Positions 52,976 through 64,000 of a stretch of 64,000 bases of DNA are shown piece by piece (positions within the stretch are counted from its first letter, which is position 1; every line of letters begins with the position of its first letter). Source of the DNA: Durusdinium trenchii (taxonomy: Eukaryota; Sar; Dinophyceae; Suessiales; Symbiodiniaceae). Made by a program: the position numbers and the translations under genes. The stretch spans positions 1,668,977 through 1,732,976 of the forward strand of contig CAXAMN010018890.1 of assembly GCA_963970005.1 (NCBI GenBank), written 5' to 3'. A model generated the notes under the pieces. The model ran no database searches and had not been told where the DNA came from. It saw only the letters and a list, made by a program, of their open reading frames with translations.

Positions 52976-54098
52976 CGGTAAACATGTATCGAGAAGCAGG
53001 ACAAAGATTCCCATGCTGCAACAAAATTGTTCGCCAACGCCGATCTCCACTGGGCCATGCTGGACCTGCGCAATGCGTTTTTGCTGGCCAGGCCCCATGA
53101 GCAGAAACATGCAGAAACAAACTTAAAAAGTACCACTGCAGGGGTAGTCAGTGAAAACGTTTGAGTGGAGGCCGAAGGCCCCGTCTAAATTGATTCTGAC
53201 TGCGAGCGCTCTGAGATTTGTCCTGGCCCAACTTATGTCAATGGTGTTAACATGTGTTAACATTGTGTTAACATCTTTTTTGCAGACAGCAGTGCAATTT
53301 TCTAGTGAGCTGCTATTTGGATTCCTGAAGTTCAGGATGGGCGGCATGACATGAGCGGCCCGAGCGCATAAACTTAAAACCAATATCAGCAGTAGAATTG
53401 TGGTCCAAGCAGGAACCCACTCGTGCAATTCAACTGGAATATTTTCCATGTCTCCCCTTGCACAAGTCCTTTGGTCGAGCCCCAAGTCCACCATGAAATG
53501 ATCCAAGCCTATCCAAGTGCAGACTCACCATTGGCGCAGCCTCGGCGCAAATGAATCACCACTATCACCACTCCTCCAGCTTGCAGTCTTTGAGGTGGCG
53601 GTGGTGAGCCTGATCCATGGCGTCGGAACACCCAGCACGAAGACGTTGGACGCGGGGCGTACGCGGGGCGTGGCCGATCCCACGTCATGGCCTCGACTCA
53701 GGTGACCGATGTGCCAAGCCGTTGGGGGCCTCGGCTGGAGTGGAGGGAAGGACGGGGTGGTTTCAAGCAGGTCTCAGACCGACGATTGGGGGTAGCACGG
53801 AGCACGGCGGTAGCACAGGATTGGGTGCGGGGACTCAAGTCGTCTGGAAAGTCCGTGAAGTTGTGGGCCACGTCTCGATGATGGAAGGACTCATGCTCAT
53901 CCAAATTGTAATATTTACTATGTGTCAGGTTGGCCCGCAATGGCGCGCACAGTTTCAGATTTGATGGAGCATACTGTCCGCAGCCAACCTGGCACCCTTC
54001 AAGCAGGAGGTTCGCCCTGCTGGGCGATGTATTTAAGACTCCCTTTGGATGATGACATCGTCATTTGGTCATGGCAACATTTGATTCACACACGCCCA

Positions 54099-54463
54099 AT
54101 GTCCGTCCGAGGTGTTATTTTGGGCATCGCTTCAGCTCTGCTGGGCACTGCGGCCTTCGACAACCTGCGGACGCAACAGCAGTTGGGCCCGGACGCTCAA
54201 GCACATTGCGGTGAGTCGCTTGTTTGTAATTGCTACTTGTTGTTGCTTCCGTTGTTGTTGTTGCTTCTGTTGTTGTTGGTGTCGTGCTTGTGGCACAGTT
54301 GCTTACTACCTTGCTTTGGCTTGCTGTTTGTTGCACGTTCCGTGCGCTGCTCTTATTGCTGGCAGGAAACTGGAGGGATCCTGACGTAGAACTTCAACCG
54401 CACGTTCTGGATTGTAGGCCCCTAATGGACTCCCAATGGATAAGGCTGACATGGGCCGCCTAA
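54099..54463 (+). CDS. Possible two-exon small secreted protein (about 69 aa)
   Basis: Exon 1 (54099-54210) begins with ATG and a hydrophobic stretch VILGIASALLGTAAF after a short basic start, as in a signal peptide. It ends at a strong donor (GTGAGT). Exon 2 (54366-54463) follows an AG acceptor after a pyrimidine-rich tract and joins in phase (CGNWRDPDVELQPH), ending in TAA. No family is recognised. The intron is rich in TTG repeats, which makes chance open frames easy, so the call is tentative. Confidence 0.3.
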
Positions 54464-57400
54464 GCTCTGTTGTGCTGCTTGGGGCCGGGTGGGGGTGGTG
54501 GAAGTGGATGCTGCGGGTCGACTTTCTCTGGCATAGTCGGGTGATCGGCAAGTATTATACTGGCCCATTATATATTATATACATTTAACTACATGTGCAT
54601 CACATCTGACGAACCGTTTTTGTTATGGGTGGGGCTGTCACAGTAATTAGTTAGTGTACAGTAGTTGCAGGAGGTTGTAGAGCAGAGCACCCTAGCTTGA
54701 CGAAGAAGTGGATACTTTACTGCTCTTGACTGCTTGATACTTGATGCCCTTGATGACTCTTTCTCATTGCAACACCGCCCGAGCTGTGAAGCACTCCAAA
54801 GAGCAGCTCGGTCAGACTTGACTGAAGACTCTGCGTCTTGGTCCGGCGAGTTGTGGTCTGCACATGCATGGGTTGTTCAGCTAGTGGCTGCTACCCGTCA
54901 ACCACGGCCTAGGCTACGTGGCAGGGGCCTCTGCACCCGTGGACTCCACTGAAGGGCTGGAGGGACTGCTTACTGTGAGCAACGGTTGGGAGGAATCACC
55001 GGCCAAAAAGGAACAGAATGATACAGAATGGACATGAGTGGACTACCAGGGGTGTCGACCTACCATACTTTGGCGTGTCCCGGTCTTGACCCACAGTCAC
55101 ATTTTGGAGTTTGTGCTTTTTCCCTGAAGCGGGCTCCGGACTCTGCACATCCAGGCTCAGGGAGTATATAAACTATATATTCAAGACCAGAGCTGACAGA
55201 TTGAGACTAGTTCATCAACAGAGTGTGTGCCAGGGGGGTGGCGAAGAAGCGGTTTCTTTTCCGAATTGCTACTTCAAAGATTCGCAGTTGGAACTGCAAA
55301 ACGAGCTCTTGGGACCATTGTTTGAGATTCGCATGGGTTTGCCAGGAGTGGGAGTCGCGTTGATTGAATCGCTGTATGGGTTTCCACGGAAACGGTGCTG
55401 CAAGAGCAGTCACGAAATTGACCACTGCCTGGCACCATTATTGATCCGCACACCGCCTTCATTGCTGAGGTGGGTGGCGGAATGAGCACCATCTCAAATG
55501 TGAATCTAGTGCCACTTGGGCGTTGAGAAGCTGCTGTGCATGGAGGGAAGTGGATAAAAATTGAAGGGCCAAGTGCCAACATTCTTTCCGCCTCAGTGTG
55601 ATTCCACATGTCTACCACTGCAAACCCTGCACCCCAAAAGGTTTGGGTTAGGGCGGCCTGAAAGAAACATTGGAAAACAACGAAGAACCGAAAAGTCTGG
55701 GCCAGGTTCCTGAAGCACGTTTCGAACCATTTTCACGGCACCAGCATAGACCAGAATAGGGCACCAGCAGTGGCACCAGCATATTCCAGCAGAATAGGGC
55801 CTAAGATGCCCTAAGCATATTCCAACATATTCCAGCATCCAACACCTCACCCTGACCCTCCATCCAACACATCCTCCACCACCATCGACCGGTGTACCCC
55901 CGGGACCCTCCGAGGCGAGTGGTGGTGCAAGGCACCAAGGTGAACGCCGATGAGGCGGAAGCGGCGATCGAAGGCGAGGGTGAGCGAGCGAGCGAAAGGC
56001 AGCAGGACGAAGTGGGGCGGGGGCGCACGGTGTGGGGGGGAAGTGGGAGATTTTCCGTGCAGGGTGCAATCAGGAGAAAAAGCATGTCAATCCAGGAGAA
56101 ACGATGAACTTGCTGTTCATCTTTTTGTCCACAGGGTGGTGGGCGATGTGTCATGGTTTTGAAGGGGCCCGTGCCAAACCTGAAGCACCAGGAAGTACCA
56201 AGTTTCTTCATTGAGGTGTTTGGCATTTTACCGAAACGGACAGGAGGTTAGTGGAGCGTGGTCCGGTTTCTCTATTCCATTGGGATTGCATGGAGTCCCT
56301 TACCACGGGACACACCATATCCATCCCATGTTGTTGCGGAACAATTCATGTTGATCATCACCGTGAAGATCCGTGAAACATGGTGCAATTGATTGTGTAG
56401 CGCCAAGTGCGCTTGGAACTCAACATCGCTCCTCATAAACCGCTCTTCCATCTGAGTTTTCTCCAACCATCATCACTACCAGGATCATCCAATAGGTGTC
56501 CAATGAAGGTCCATGTGTACCTGCAGGTGGTGTATTGGCAACCCTTTGGATGATCCAGGCATGTTATGACGTTATGAGTTATGCTTGATTTGAAGCTAGG
56601 CCGACGATCTGTAGTTCTGTCCGACCTCAAGCATCGCCCCCCTCAGACCTGCGAAGGCCTTTTGACCAGCACCATGCCGAAGATCCTGCGGGATTTGACG
56701 CTCCGGCGGAGTGGCTGGGGGAGATGAGAGGTTTGGATTCCCCGCAATGCTATGCTAGTTTAGCTACTGTGGTTGTCCTTTTTTGGGGGAGAATGTCGCA
56801 GTTGGAGTATGTCATGCCAGGTTCTTGTGCACTTTTCCAAGTGACGAACATGTAGAGCTTACGGTCCTTGACAACTGTCAGGAAGCCCCGAAGTAGTCCG
56901 CTTGGGATTTTAGGGGGTTGCGAGCAACTAGCTGCCCCTAGCGCCATGACTGGGTAGCTGGATGCAGCTGGTGTTTCACAGCAAGGTGGCAGGTCTTCGG
57001 ATGAAGCGAGTGAAACCCTAAAAGATGTGCATGCAATTCTGTACGACTGAGGAGCGTGGATGACTTCAAGGGTCAGGCACCATCGATCGAGCCGGACAGA
57101 TGGAGTATGATGGAGTATGGTGCTAATTGAATCCAATTGATTGGGTTTTGTTGGCTTTGCTTGCATGGGCTCGGAGATCAGATCAACATTTAAGAATATA
57201 AACTCATGTGATCTCATGTGCAGATATCAGTGATATCAGTGACCAAAGTGGATTCCAAAGGTTTGTAAACAGCACCCACACGGGTCAGCAGAATCTAAGC
57301 GGTTGGCTCTCTGATCATCTCTGATCTGTCATGCATATCCCAAAATCGGGCTCCTTGGCTTTTCTACACCTCGCGGGTGAAAATGTGTCTGGGTGAAGAA

Positions 57401-60400
57401 GAAAAACATCTTGGGGGCCTTGGACTTTTGGGTTATTTTCCCACAACTCCATGAAATCGTTGGAAGAAAACCACTGGCCCTGCTGAAACTTGCCATGTTC
57501 TGCGTCGCATGGAGATACATGGAGTCTCACTCCGACCTTCCACATCCGACCGCACCCGGCCGCACCAGGTGGACGCCTATCGCCAGCAACTCCTAGAGCC
57601 CCCCTTGGCGGCGTCCGGGGGCCGCCATGGGGTTTAGAGGCTGCAGAGCTCTGAAGGGTGATCAGATAAGATGAGACGTATTTTTTCGCACTCAAACCTC
57701 TCCTCACATGTGTTTTTTTTTGCAAGCCTCTTCAGTACTTGAGTGTGACGGCATTGCTGTGGGCAGACCTTGAAGATCCCTTGAAGCTGTTGATGCATTG
57801 CATGTACAGTGTCATTGACTCATATTTCCGTTTCCTAGAGAGAAGAATGAGAAGATGCCCTTCCACATCATCTTGATCCCAACAAGCATTTGCCAATCGT
57901 GATGCTTGGATTGCTTGAGCAGAGCAAACATGTTTTGTGAGGGTTGGACCGTCTGGCTGGTGGAATGAGAAAAGGTACCAACACGCCAAAAGGACATGAG
58001 GATAGGTCACAACCTGGAGCCCCAACATCATGTAGCTTGACCTTCCAAGTAGGTTTTGAGGCTGGTCGGTCTCCTGGTTTTCACCCACAGCCACATATCA
58101 ACTAATTTCTGTGTACCAATCCTAGCACATCCTAACAACACAGTCAACAGCGGCCCTCATGATCCGGTTCTCCTGAACTTGTGGCTGTCGCCGTTGGCAG
58201 AGCCAGTGGCCGGCCGGTTCAACCAAGGTCCGACGAGGTGACGCACTTCTGGGCGCACATCACCCAAGGCCAGACACCCGGCAGCTTCGGGAGAGCTGCG
58301 GCTGCAGTGCATGGGAGGGTGAGATGGGTAAAGATGCAGACGGACCACCGTCCGTTCCAGCCCCCTCCCTCCACCAGTATGTCATCACCGTGGGCTGATG
58401 GGCCCTCGGTGATGCCAGCTTTGTGCTGCGAGGTGGTCGCTGCATGGATTTGTTGGACCAGGTCCTCCAGTTCTTGGACAGCCCCGCATGCAGCAAGCAA
58501 CTGCCACCGCCCCAAATGACGCCAAGGGTCGCTTTTCGTGTTGGCCACTGCGGGGGCAGGCAAAGTGGCGATACTCAGAAGTCATCAGAAGCCATAGATG
58601 GATTATTTAGATTATCATTGATTGTATAGATAGTGAATTTGCATGGTGAGTGGGGTTTCCTATAGCATATGCATATGACAAACATGAAGCACATATTCAG
58701 ATGTAATATGATGTATTTCGTGTATTGAGTTTGGATAAATGTTGAGTGCTTCGCTTTCTGCCCAATCACGCTTGCGCTCCAGTGCAACGCCTATTTTATC
58801 CAATTTTCTTTGACTTTCTGACTATTTGAGGTGAGAGACCGCCAGCACGGTCATTTTGGTGTCACTGACATATCAATACTGTCAATGCTAGTAACTATCA
58901 CCGGTTGCTATATTTCGAGAAGGCTAAGAGTGCAGCTTGCTGGTCTTCCTCGAATCAAGGCTTCTGGACACCTGGAACAACTTGGTCTTCGGGAAGTCGG
59001 ACAAGGCGTCATCCACCGAAAGAGCAAGTGCCAGACGCTTTTTGAGGTTCCGCGGGGGGAACGCAATGGGAAACACGCAGTGAAGCATGTTGAAACAAGA
59101 TTCGAATCCTTTTCACTCTGGGACTGGGACGCTGTGTTTCCAATGGGCAGTTTTCGGGTGGTGTGAAACCACACACACACACACTCACGGGATAATGATT
59201 TTGGCAAATGTTGTTGTTGATGTAGAGATACGTGGAGCTGCAAGGAACGTGGACGCATTCATCACCGATCATATATAAAATAGGGGTTTGCCGGTTTGCC
59301 CTCAATTGTGGGGAGCCTGGCCTGGCTTTTGCCAATTCAGTGCTTTCAGTCCCGGCCACGTGCCAGGATCCCCAGCTTTCTTTAGCCCCCATTTTTTGTG
59401 ATATGAGCTGAGCTGCACAGAATCAACCCGGCTTGGTCCACATGCCTCCCCCGTGCTGCAAAGGGCGACAAATCCATGTTGCGGAAGAAGATCACTGCCA
59501 CTTGGTGATGGATTCAGTGGACTTGTTCCCAAAAGACCTTCACAGGTATATACGGGGACACACCCACTGCTCTTGCAACTCACATTTAACTATATGGTTG
59601 GAGACGACCACCAATATGTGACAGACGAAGATGCAGCACCCGCCAGAACAGGGTTGGCTGCCCAAGGATTGGCAGATCGGAATGGGAGCCCTACCAAGAT
59701 CACCAAGTGATATGATCCCATGCATTCACCCCCCCACTGGACAACAGAAGGGCTTCTTATTTCAAAAACATGAAGGGCTGTTGCACCTTTCTGGAGAAAA
59801 TGCCTCACTGACCTCCTACCACCCAGCACAAACAGAGTGGCTTTGAGCCGAGCAAGAAGATAAGGTAGGCCCCTCACGCTAGTTACAGAAAGGCTCCTCA
59901 ACAGGAACTCAAACGCGTCAGGGTCCCAGAGTTGAATTGTTGGGAAAGGACGTCCGCAAAGATGAAGTTCTATTGCCATCTATTGCCTAGTAATTCGCTG
60001 TTTGCGGCAGCAAAGCTATAACGTATATATAGATTGGACATGTTCCCTGCGGGGGGGCCTTGCGGTTCTTACAGATCACGAATCATGCTTGTTTTCCATT
60101 GCGGTTCTTACAGATCACGAATCATGCTTGTTTTCCATTGGGTTCTGGATCTTCGGGGAACATTGATTAGTTTGGAACCTGCTTCCTCATGCCAAGTGCT
60201 TGCTTGCCCCACACCCAAGGTGCACGCCATTGTTTTTTCAGAGCTCGGCCTGTCAGATGATCCGCCTGCGGTGACCCGGTCCGCTGACACCCGCAGACCT
60301 CCAGGCTCAAGGTTCTGGTGGTGAAGGCAATTCGCTCGGTTCATCCCCATCGCCGCCCCCGAGAAACCGTCACAGCCATGGTCGAAGTTGAAGAGCCCCA

Positions 60401-61028
60401 GGCCATGCGGTCGGTGGCCGGGACTCAGGGGCTGCGAGAGTGATCGGTGGTCGGCTGCGGCATGGAGTCGGTGCCGCGAGTCGGTGCAACTCACTCAACA
60501 CTTAAGTCTATAGACACTCCGGTGAATTCGGTTTCGAGTGAGTTCTTGCTGGTATGTCTTGGATGGGCCGTTGGTGAAGGAACTCTTGGATAGCCTCTTG
60601 AATGAATCCTGCACACTAATGTTATATACTGATGTTTTTTTTTTCGACGTTTGCTCACAATGAGCAACAAGGAATCCAGAAAGCCGGGCCTGTAAAGAAG
60701 CGTGTTCATCCTGGTCTTTCAACTAAAAATGTACTACCGTTTATGCTACAACGTGCTGTTTATGCTCAGTAAGAGACTGGGTCTATCGTGTTTGCCATGA
60801 AATCTTCCTCCGGTCCCTGCTATCCATCTCTGGGAGAGGTGCTGGAGATCTACATTTGTTTGCTGGGATGTTTGGAAGTCTTGGGTTGAGATGTGTATAT
60901 CATGCAGTGCGCCGCATAAGCATTATATATAAATTGTGCGAGCAGCCTCTGGCCTCAGATAGCCAGAAGGTCAAAAAGTATTTCGATCAATATGTGCTTC
61001 TGTCTTGCTTGTGGCTTGTTCTGGCGAG
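54464..61028. other. Region without a firmly supported gene
   Basis: Three short stretches look weakly coding but could not be joined: about 58205-58320 (EVTHFWAHITQGQTPGSFG), about 58431-58520 (CMDLLDQVLQFLDSPACSKQ) and 59464-59545 (HVAEEDHCHLVMDSVDLFPK, with an AG before it and GT after it). A 39-bp tandem duplication lies at 60062-60139. CA and TA microsatellites occur at about 59171-59185 and 54560-54590. I see no conserved family. Confidence 0.35.
60062..60139. repeat. 39-bp perfect tandem duplication
   Basis: Unit 60062-60100 is repeated exactly at 60101-60139. Only two copies are present. It is a recent local duplication in non-coding sequence. Confidence 0.85.
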
Positions 61029-63851
61029 GACTACCTTGATGTCTTCCAATCCCAGCGTGGAGGATTCAGCTTCGAGAATTGCAAGAGGAATGCCTACCTG
61101 GCGGCGCAGGCATTGGTCGGGGTCGGTCGGTGAATTCGTCAACAGTTTCGTGTCTGGAAAGAAGTCGAAAGAAAACGACACGAAACTGTAGGGTCACTAC
61201 ATAGATGGCCGGAATTTTCCGCGAGCCGAGCCGTGTGAAGATCTTTTACACTGCACGAGTGGGGAAGGGGGGAAGATATAGACTACCACGAGCTTTAAAT
61301 GATACCAGTTTCGGCGATGTATCCATCAAGAAGATTCAAGAAGGCCATCCTTTTCCTTGTCTTCACGCAGAAACGGATCACTCTTGTCCCAAAAAAAACA
61401 GTCCCTTTTCCATCTGTGCCCTTTCCATCGTCGCCCCATTTCGAGGCGAACATCAAGCCGCCCACGGCGATGAAGTCCGGCACCACGATCTGTGGGATCC
61501 AACTCAAGGTGCGAGCGAGCAAGCGATGTGAGGGATGGGAGGTTCAATAGGGTGAATGAATGGGGACTGGGTGGGAGGTAGCAGAAATGGACAGGAGTGG
61601 GCATGAGTGGGGAGTGGCTTGGGCTTGCAATGACTCATATGACCTCCACTGGAAATCACTCACCTTCAACTGCAATCAACCAACTATTCTTCATCCCCCT
61701 TCCATCCGCTATGGATATATAATGGATGTGCACATGTTTGTGTTTCTCAATCCGTCAGGATGCTGTGATCCTAGCAGCCGACACCCGGGCCACAGAGGGG
61801 CCGATGGTTGCGGACAAGAACTGCCACTGAGCGCGAGCGGTGGAGCGGGTGGTGATCACGGGGGTTTGATTGAGAGTTGATGTTGAGGGACCTGGTCAGT
61901 TTGCAGATGTTGGCAGTGCGGTCACTTATCTCTCCAAGACCATTTTTAAAACAGTCTTTAGGTGATCCGAAAAGGAATTTCCTTTACTGGGGTGGTGCCG
62001 AAAATAGTCTTTGGACTTCTAGGGTTATACTTATTTTACACAACAAAGGGGATCAACACTTTGCTGGAAGGGTTGTGTACAGATGTGTCACGTAAAGTAT
62101 TGAAGTTTGTTATTGCAATGCTGGATTCCTTTTTGTCGAGGTGTCATGCCTTTCGACCTTCTGCTTGTTCCTGTAAGAAACAAAGGGCAGCTCTATGCAG
62201 CTTTGCTGGGGTCAAGAACTCTACAGGTCGATCCGGTGAATTTGTATGGACGGATATGGACGGGGATTTCCAGCTGATTGACGGATCTCGGCCACCACCT
62301 GAATTGTGGTCGACAGGGAAGATGGTCTTGTTACTTTAGACTTTAGACTCATGTCGGGCGCGCCAGCCATAGATACAAGGAGCCAAAATAATATTGTAAA
62401 GCAAAAAATGTAAAAAACGCAAAAGGTAAAGCAAACAAAGCAACAAACATGTAGCAGTGTAGCTGTGCGTGTTTGTCGCTTTTGTTTCACTCTTTTTTTT
62501 TCTTTCGCTTTTTTCCTAGGAGCGTACTGCAAATATTTAAAGTTCTCATAAGTGCAGAAGTGTTACCAGGAAAAAAGGAAAAAAACAAACAAATGCAACA
62601 ACAAAGCAAATTGCGCTGCTTTTGCATGTTCATTTGCTTTTGTTTTGCATTCTTTTTCTCCCGCTTCTTTTTTTCACAAAAAACTATTTCATGGTTGGTC
62701 ATGTATGGCTGCCACTGCCCAACATAACTTTAGACCTTCCTTTCTCGGGAGGATCTCATGTCTCCACCAGGCCCCCCCGCTTTGAGGAATCCAGATACTC
62801 TTTCGTGGTGTCCTGCCATGTCCTGGGAGTCCTGGATGGGTTTTGCATGCTGTCAAGAGCTCTCTACGAATCCAAGGTGAGAAGCTCCACTACATCTCCA
62901 AGAACGTCTTCTGTGCAGGAGCCGGCACTGCCGCAGACCTACAGTGCCACGGCCGTTGGGCAGGGCACGAAGGCTCCCTTGATTGACTTTCTTTGTAGAG
63001 TTGGTGGGGGATGGACCACACACCCTTTAGGAGAGGAGCATTTAAGTTTGCTCAGGAGCTATCCTGCCTGCATGTAGGCGCAGGGGCTAAAGGCCCTTTT
63101 CGGCCTAACATCACCTGAAAAGGTGCGATACAGATGGGACTAGAGCCTAGCCCTATCCATGACGAGAGTTGAGTTGATGCTAGCTGGACAGATTAGCATG
63201 ATCTTGCTGGGGTGGATAAGGTGCTGACGCATGCAGGCTCTTGATTCAATCCAAAATGGGACAGTCTCCTGATTCAGAGGTGGGCATGCTGGATGAGCTT
63301 TAGATTCATCCAGATTCCATGTGAAGGAGCGTGCTTGGGGATCTGGTGTAGGCGGCCCGTGGCTCCCAAGGCACACCTGCGAAATGATGGAGTCGCAGAT
63401 GGAGCTCCTGCGCATGGCCACCGGCACCGAGCCACGGGTGTGCACCGTGGTGCGGCGCCTGAGCTCCATGCTCTTCAAGTATCAAGGACCGAGCCATGGA
63501 AGCGACCGGGAGTGAGCGACGGTGAGTGTCTCAGGCGGCCTGATGGCGGATGGCCAAGGGGCCTTGGCCGCGCTGGGCGGAGGTGGTGAAGTTTCGAGGG
63601 TGGTGAAGGCCAGATGGAGCAGAAAGGATGTCAATATATATTTTTTATATAGTGACTAAGATGCCTCTAGCTCATGAGATCCACAGGTCATTCGGACGAG
63701 GTAGATCATCCATGATCACCCCAGGACCTATACGCCAGGTGAAAGCCAATTACTGTAGATTTTAGGGTCTTGCTTTGGTTTTCAAGGCTCCTTCCGTCCT
63801 GGCCGTGCTTGCCGCCGCGAGGATACATTGGCTGCGCCTTAGTTTTGGGAG
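61029..63851 (+). CDS. PSMB7: 20S proteasome subunit beta type-7 (beta-2), 5' part
   Basis: The catalytic beta-2 subunit, giving trypsin-like cleavage in the 20S core. Exons joined in phase: 61029-61103 ([14 protein letters not shown], propeptide), 61446-61508 ([13 protein letters not shown]), 61759-61822 ([20 protein letters not shown]), 62877-62943 ([20 protein letters not shown]), 63371-63486 ([18 protein letters not shown] through MLFKYQ), 63822-63851 and on ([11 protein letters not shown]). The motif SGTT holds the nucleophile Thr1 exposed by self-cleavage; the catalytic Asp (AADTRAT) and Lys (VADKNC) are present, and the GAGTAAD segment has the small residue typical of beta-2. Donors are GC, GT, GC, GT, GA, GC. 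The initiator exon was not found, and the C-terminal half lies beyond the window. The propeptide after NAYL is a few residues shorter than usual. Confidence 0.9.
61142..61189. repeat. 13-bp perfect inverted repeat
   Basis: ACAGTTTCGTGTC at 61142-61154 and its exact inverse at 61177-61189, with a 22-nt A/G-rich loop. It lies in the intron between the first two placed proteasome exons. Confidence 0.7.
62691..62727 (+). repeat. Dispersed 37-bp repeat, copy 2
   Basis: It matches 5653-5689 at 33 of 37 positions (core TATGGCTGCCA). The differences are all C/T transitions. One copy is in an LHC intron, the other in a proteasome intron, so it is a fragment of a dispersed family rather than part of either gene. 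Confidence 0.6.
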
Positions 63852-64000
63852 GCACGGCCATTTTTGCTCAACCACCTGATTTTCCGAAAACTCCCAGCGT
63901 CCAGCGTTCCTTCCTTTGCTTGGCTTTGCTGTTGTGTAGTGTGTTTGGCTGGCAACATTGGCTTTCAAAAAGAGACTTCAAGGCACCATCACTGCAAGAC

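Noticed and set aside
1-64000. rRNA, tRNA, spliced-leader relic or CRISPR array
   Set aside because: No cloverleaf-like tRNA, no rRNA core sequence, no close match to the dinoflagellate spliced leader, and no regularly spaced repeats were seen.

Overview
The window looks like nuclear DNA from a photosynthetic dinoflagellate, most likely a Symbiodiniaceae-type alga. It encodes a chlorophyll a/c light-harvesting (LHC) polyprotein. Its genes are cut into many short exons. Splice donors are a mix of GC, GT and GA, and acceptors are almost always AG followed by G. Such splice sites are characteristic of dinoflagellate nuclear genes. Recognisable genes all lie on the + strand. No rRNA, tRNA or CRISPR array was seen. 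Exon borders below were read by eye by joining the conserved protein in phase.

Region 1 (about 3.2-36.3 kb) is one very large LHC polyprotein gene. I could place 44 exons coding for six tandem light-harvesting units, ending in a stop at 36282-36284. Units 2, 3, 5 and 6 read through nearly complete. Unit 1 lacks one linking exon. Unit 4 lacks its first part and sits beside a 10-N assembly gap (17739-17748).

Region 2 (24163-32552) is an 8.4 kb tyrosine-recombinase retroelement lying in the sense direction inside the intron between LHC units 5 and 6. It has split direct repeats (A1 - genes - B1/A2 - B2). In order, it carries an unknown ORF, a tyrosine recombinase with a full catalytic set, a Gag-like ORF, and a long ORF with a DNMT3-like cytosine-5 DNA methyltransferase fused to reverse transcriptase and RNase H. 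The Gag-like and polymerase ORFs share one frame, separated by a single UAG followed by a hairpin, so readthrough is plausible. The two B repeats differ at only one of 210 positions, so the insertion is young. This is the most remarkable object in the window.

Region 3 (36.3-46.6 kb) shows no gene I can support. Region 4 (46.7-50.7 kb) holds six phase-compatible exons of an unrecognised gene. Region 5 (51.75-52.98 kb) is a two-motif LAGLIDADG homing-endonuclease-like gene broken by one extra T in a T8 run. At 54.1-54.5 kb there is a possible two-exon small secreted protein. Region 6 (61.0 kb to the end) is the 5' part of a proteasome beta-2 (PSMB7-type) gene, cut by the window edge. Several foldback/MITE-like elements and microsatellites are scattered between these genes.
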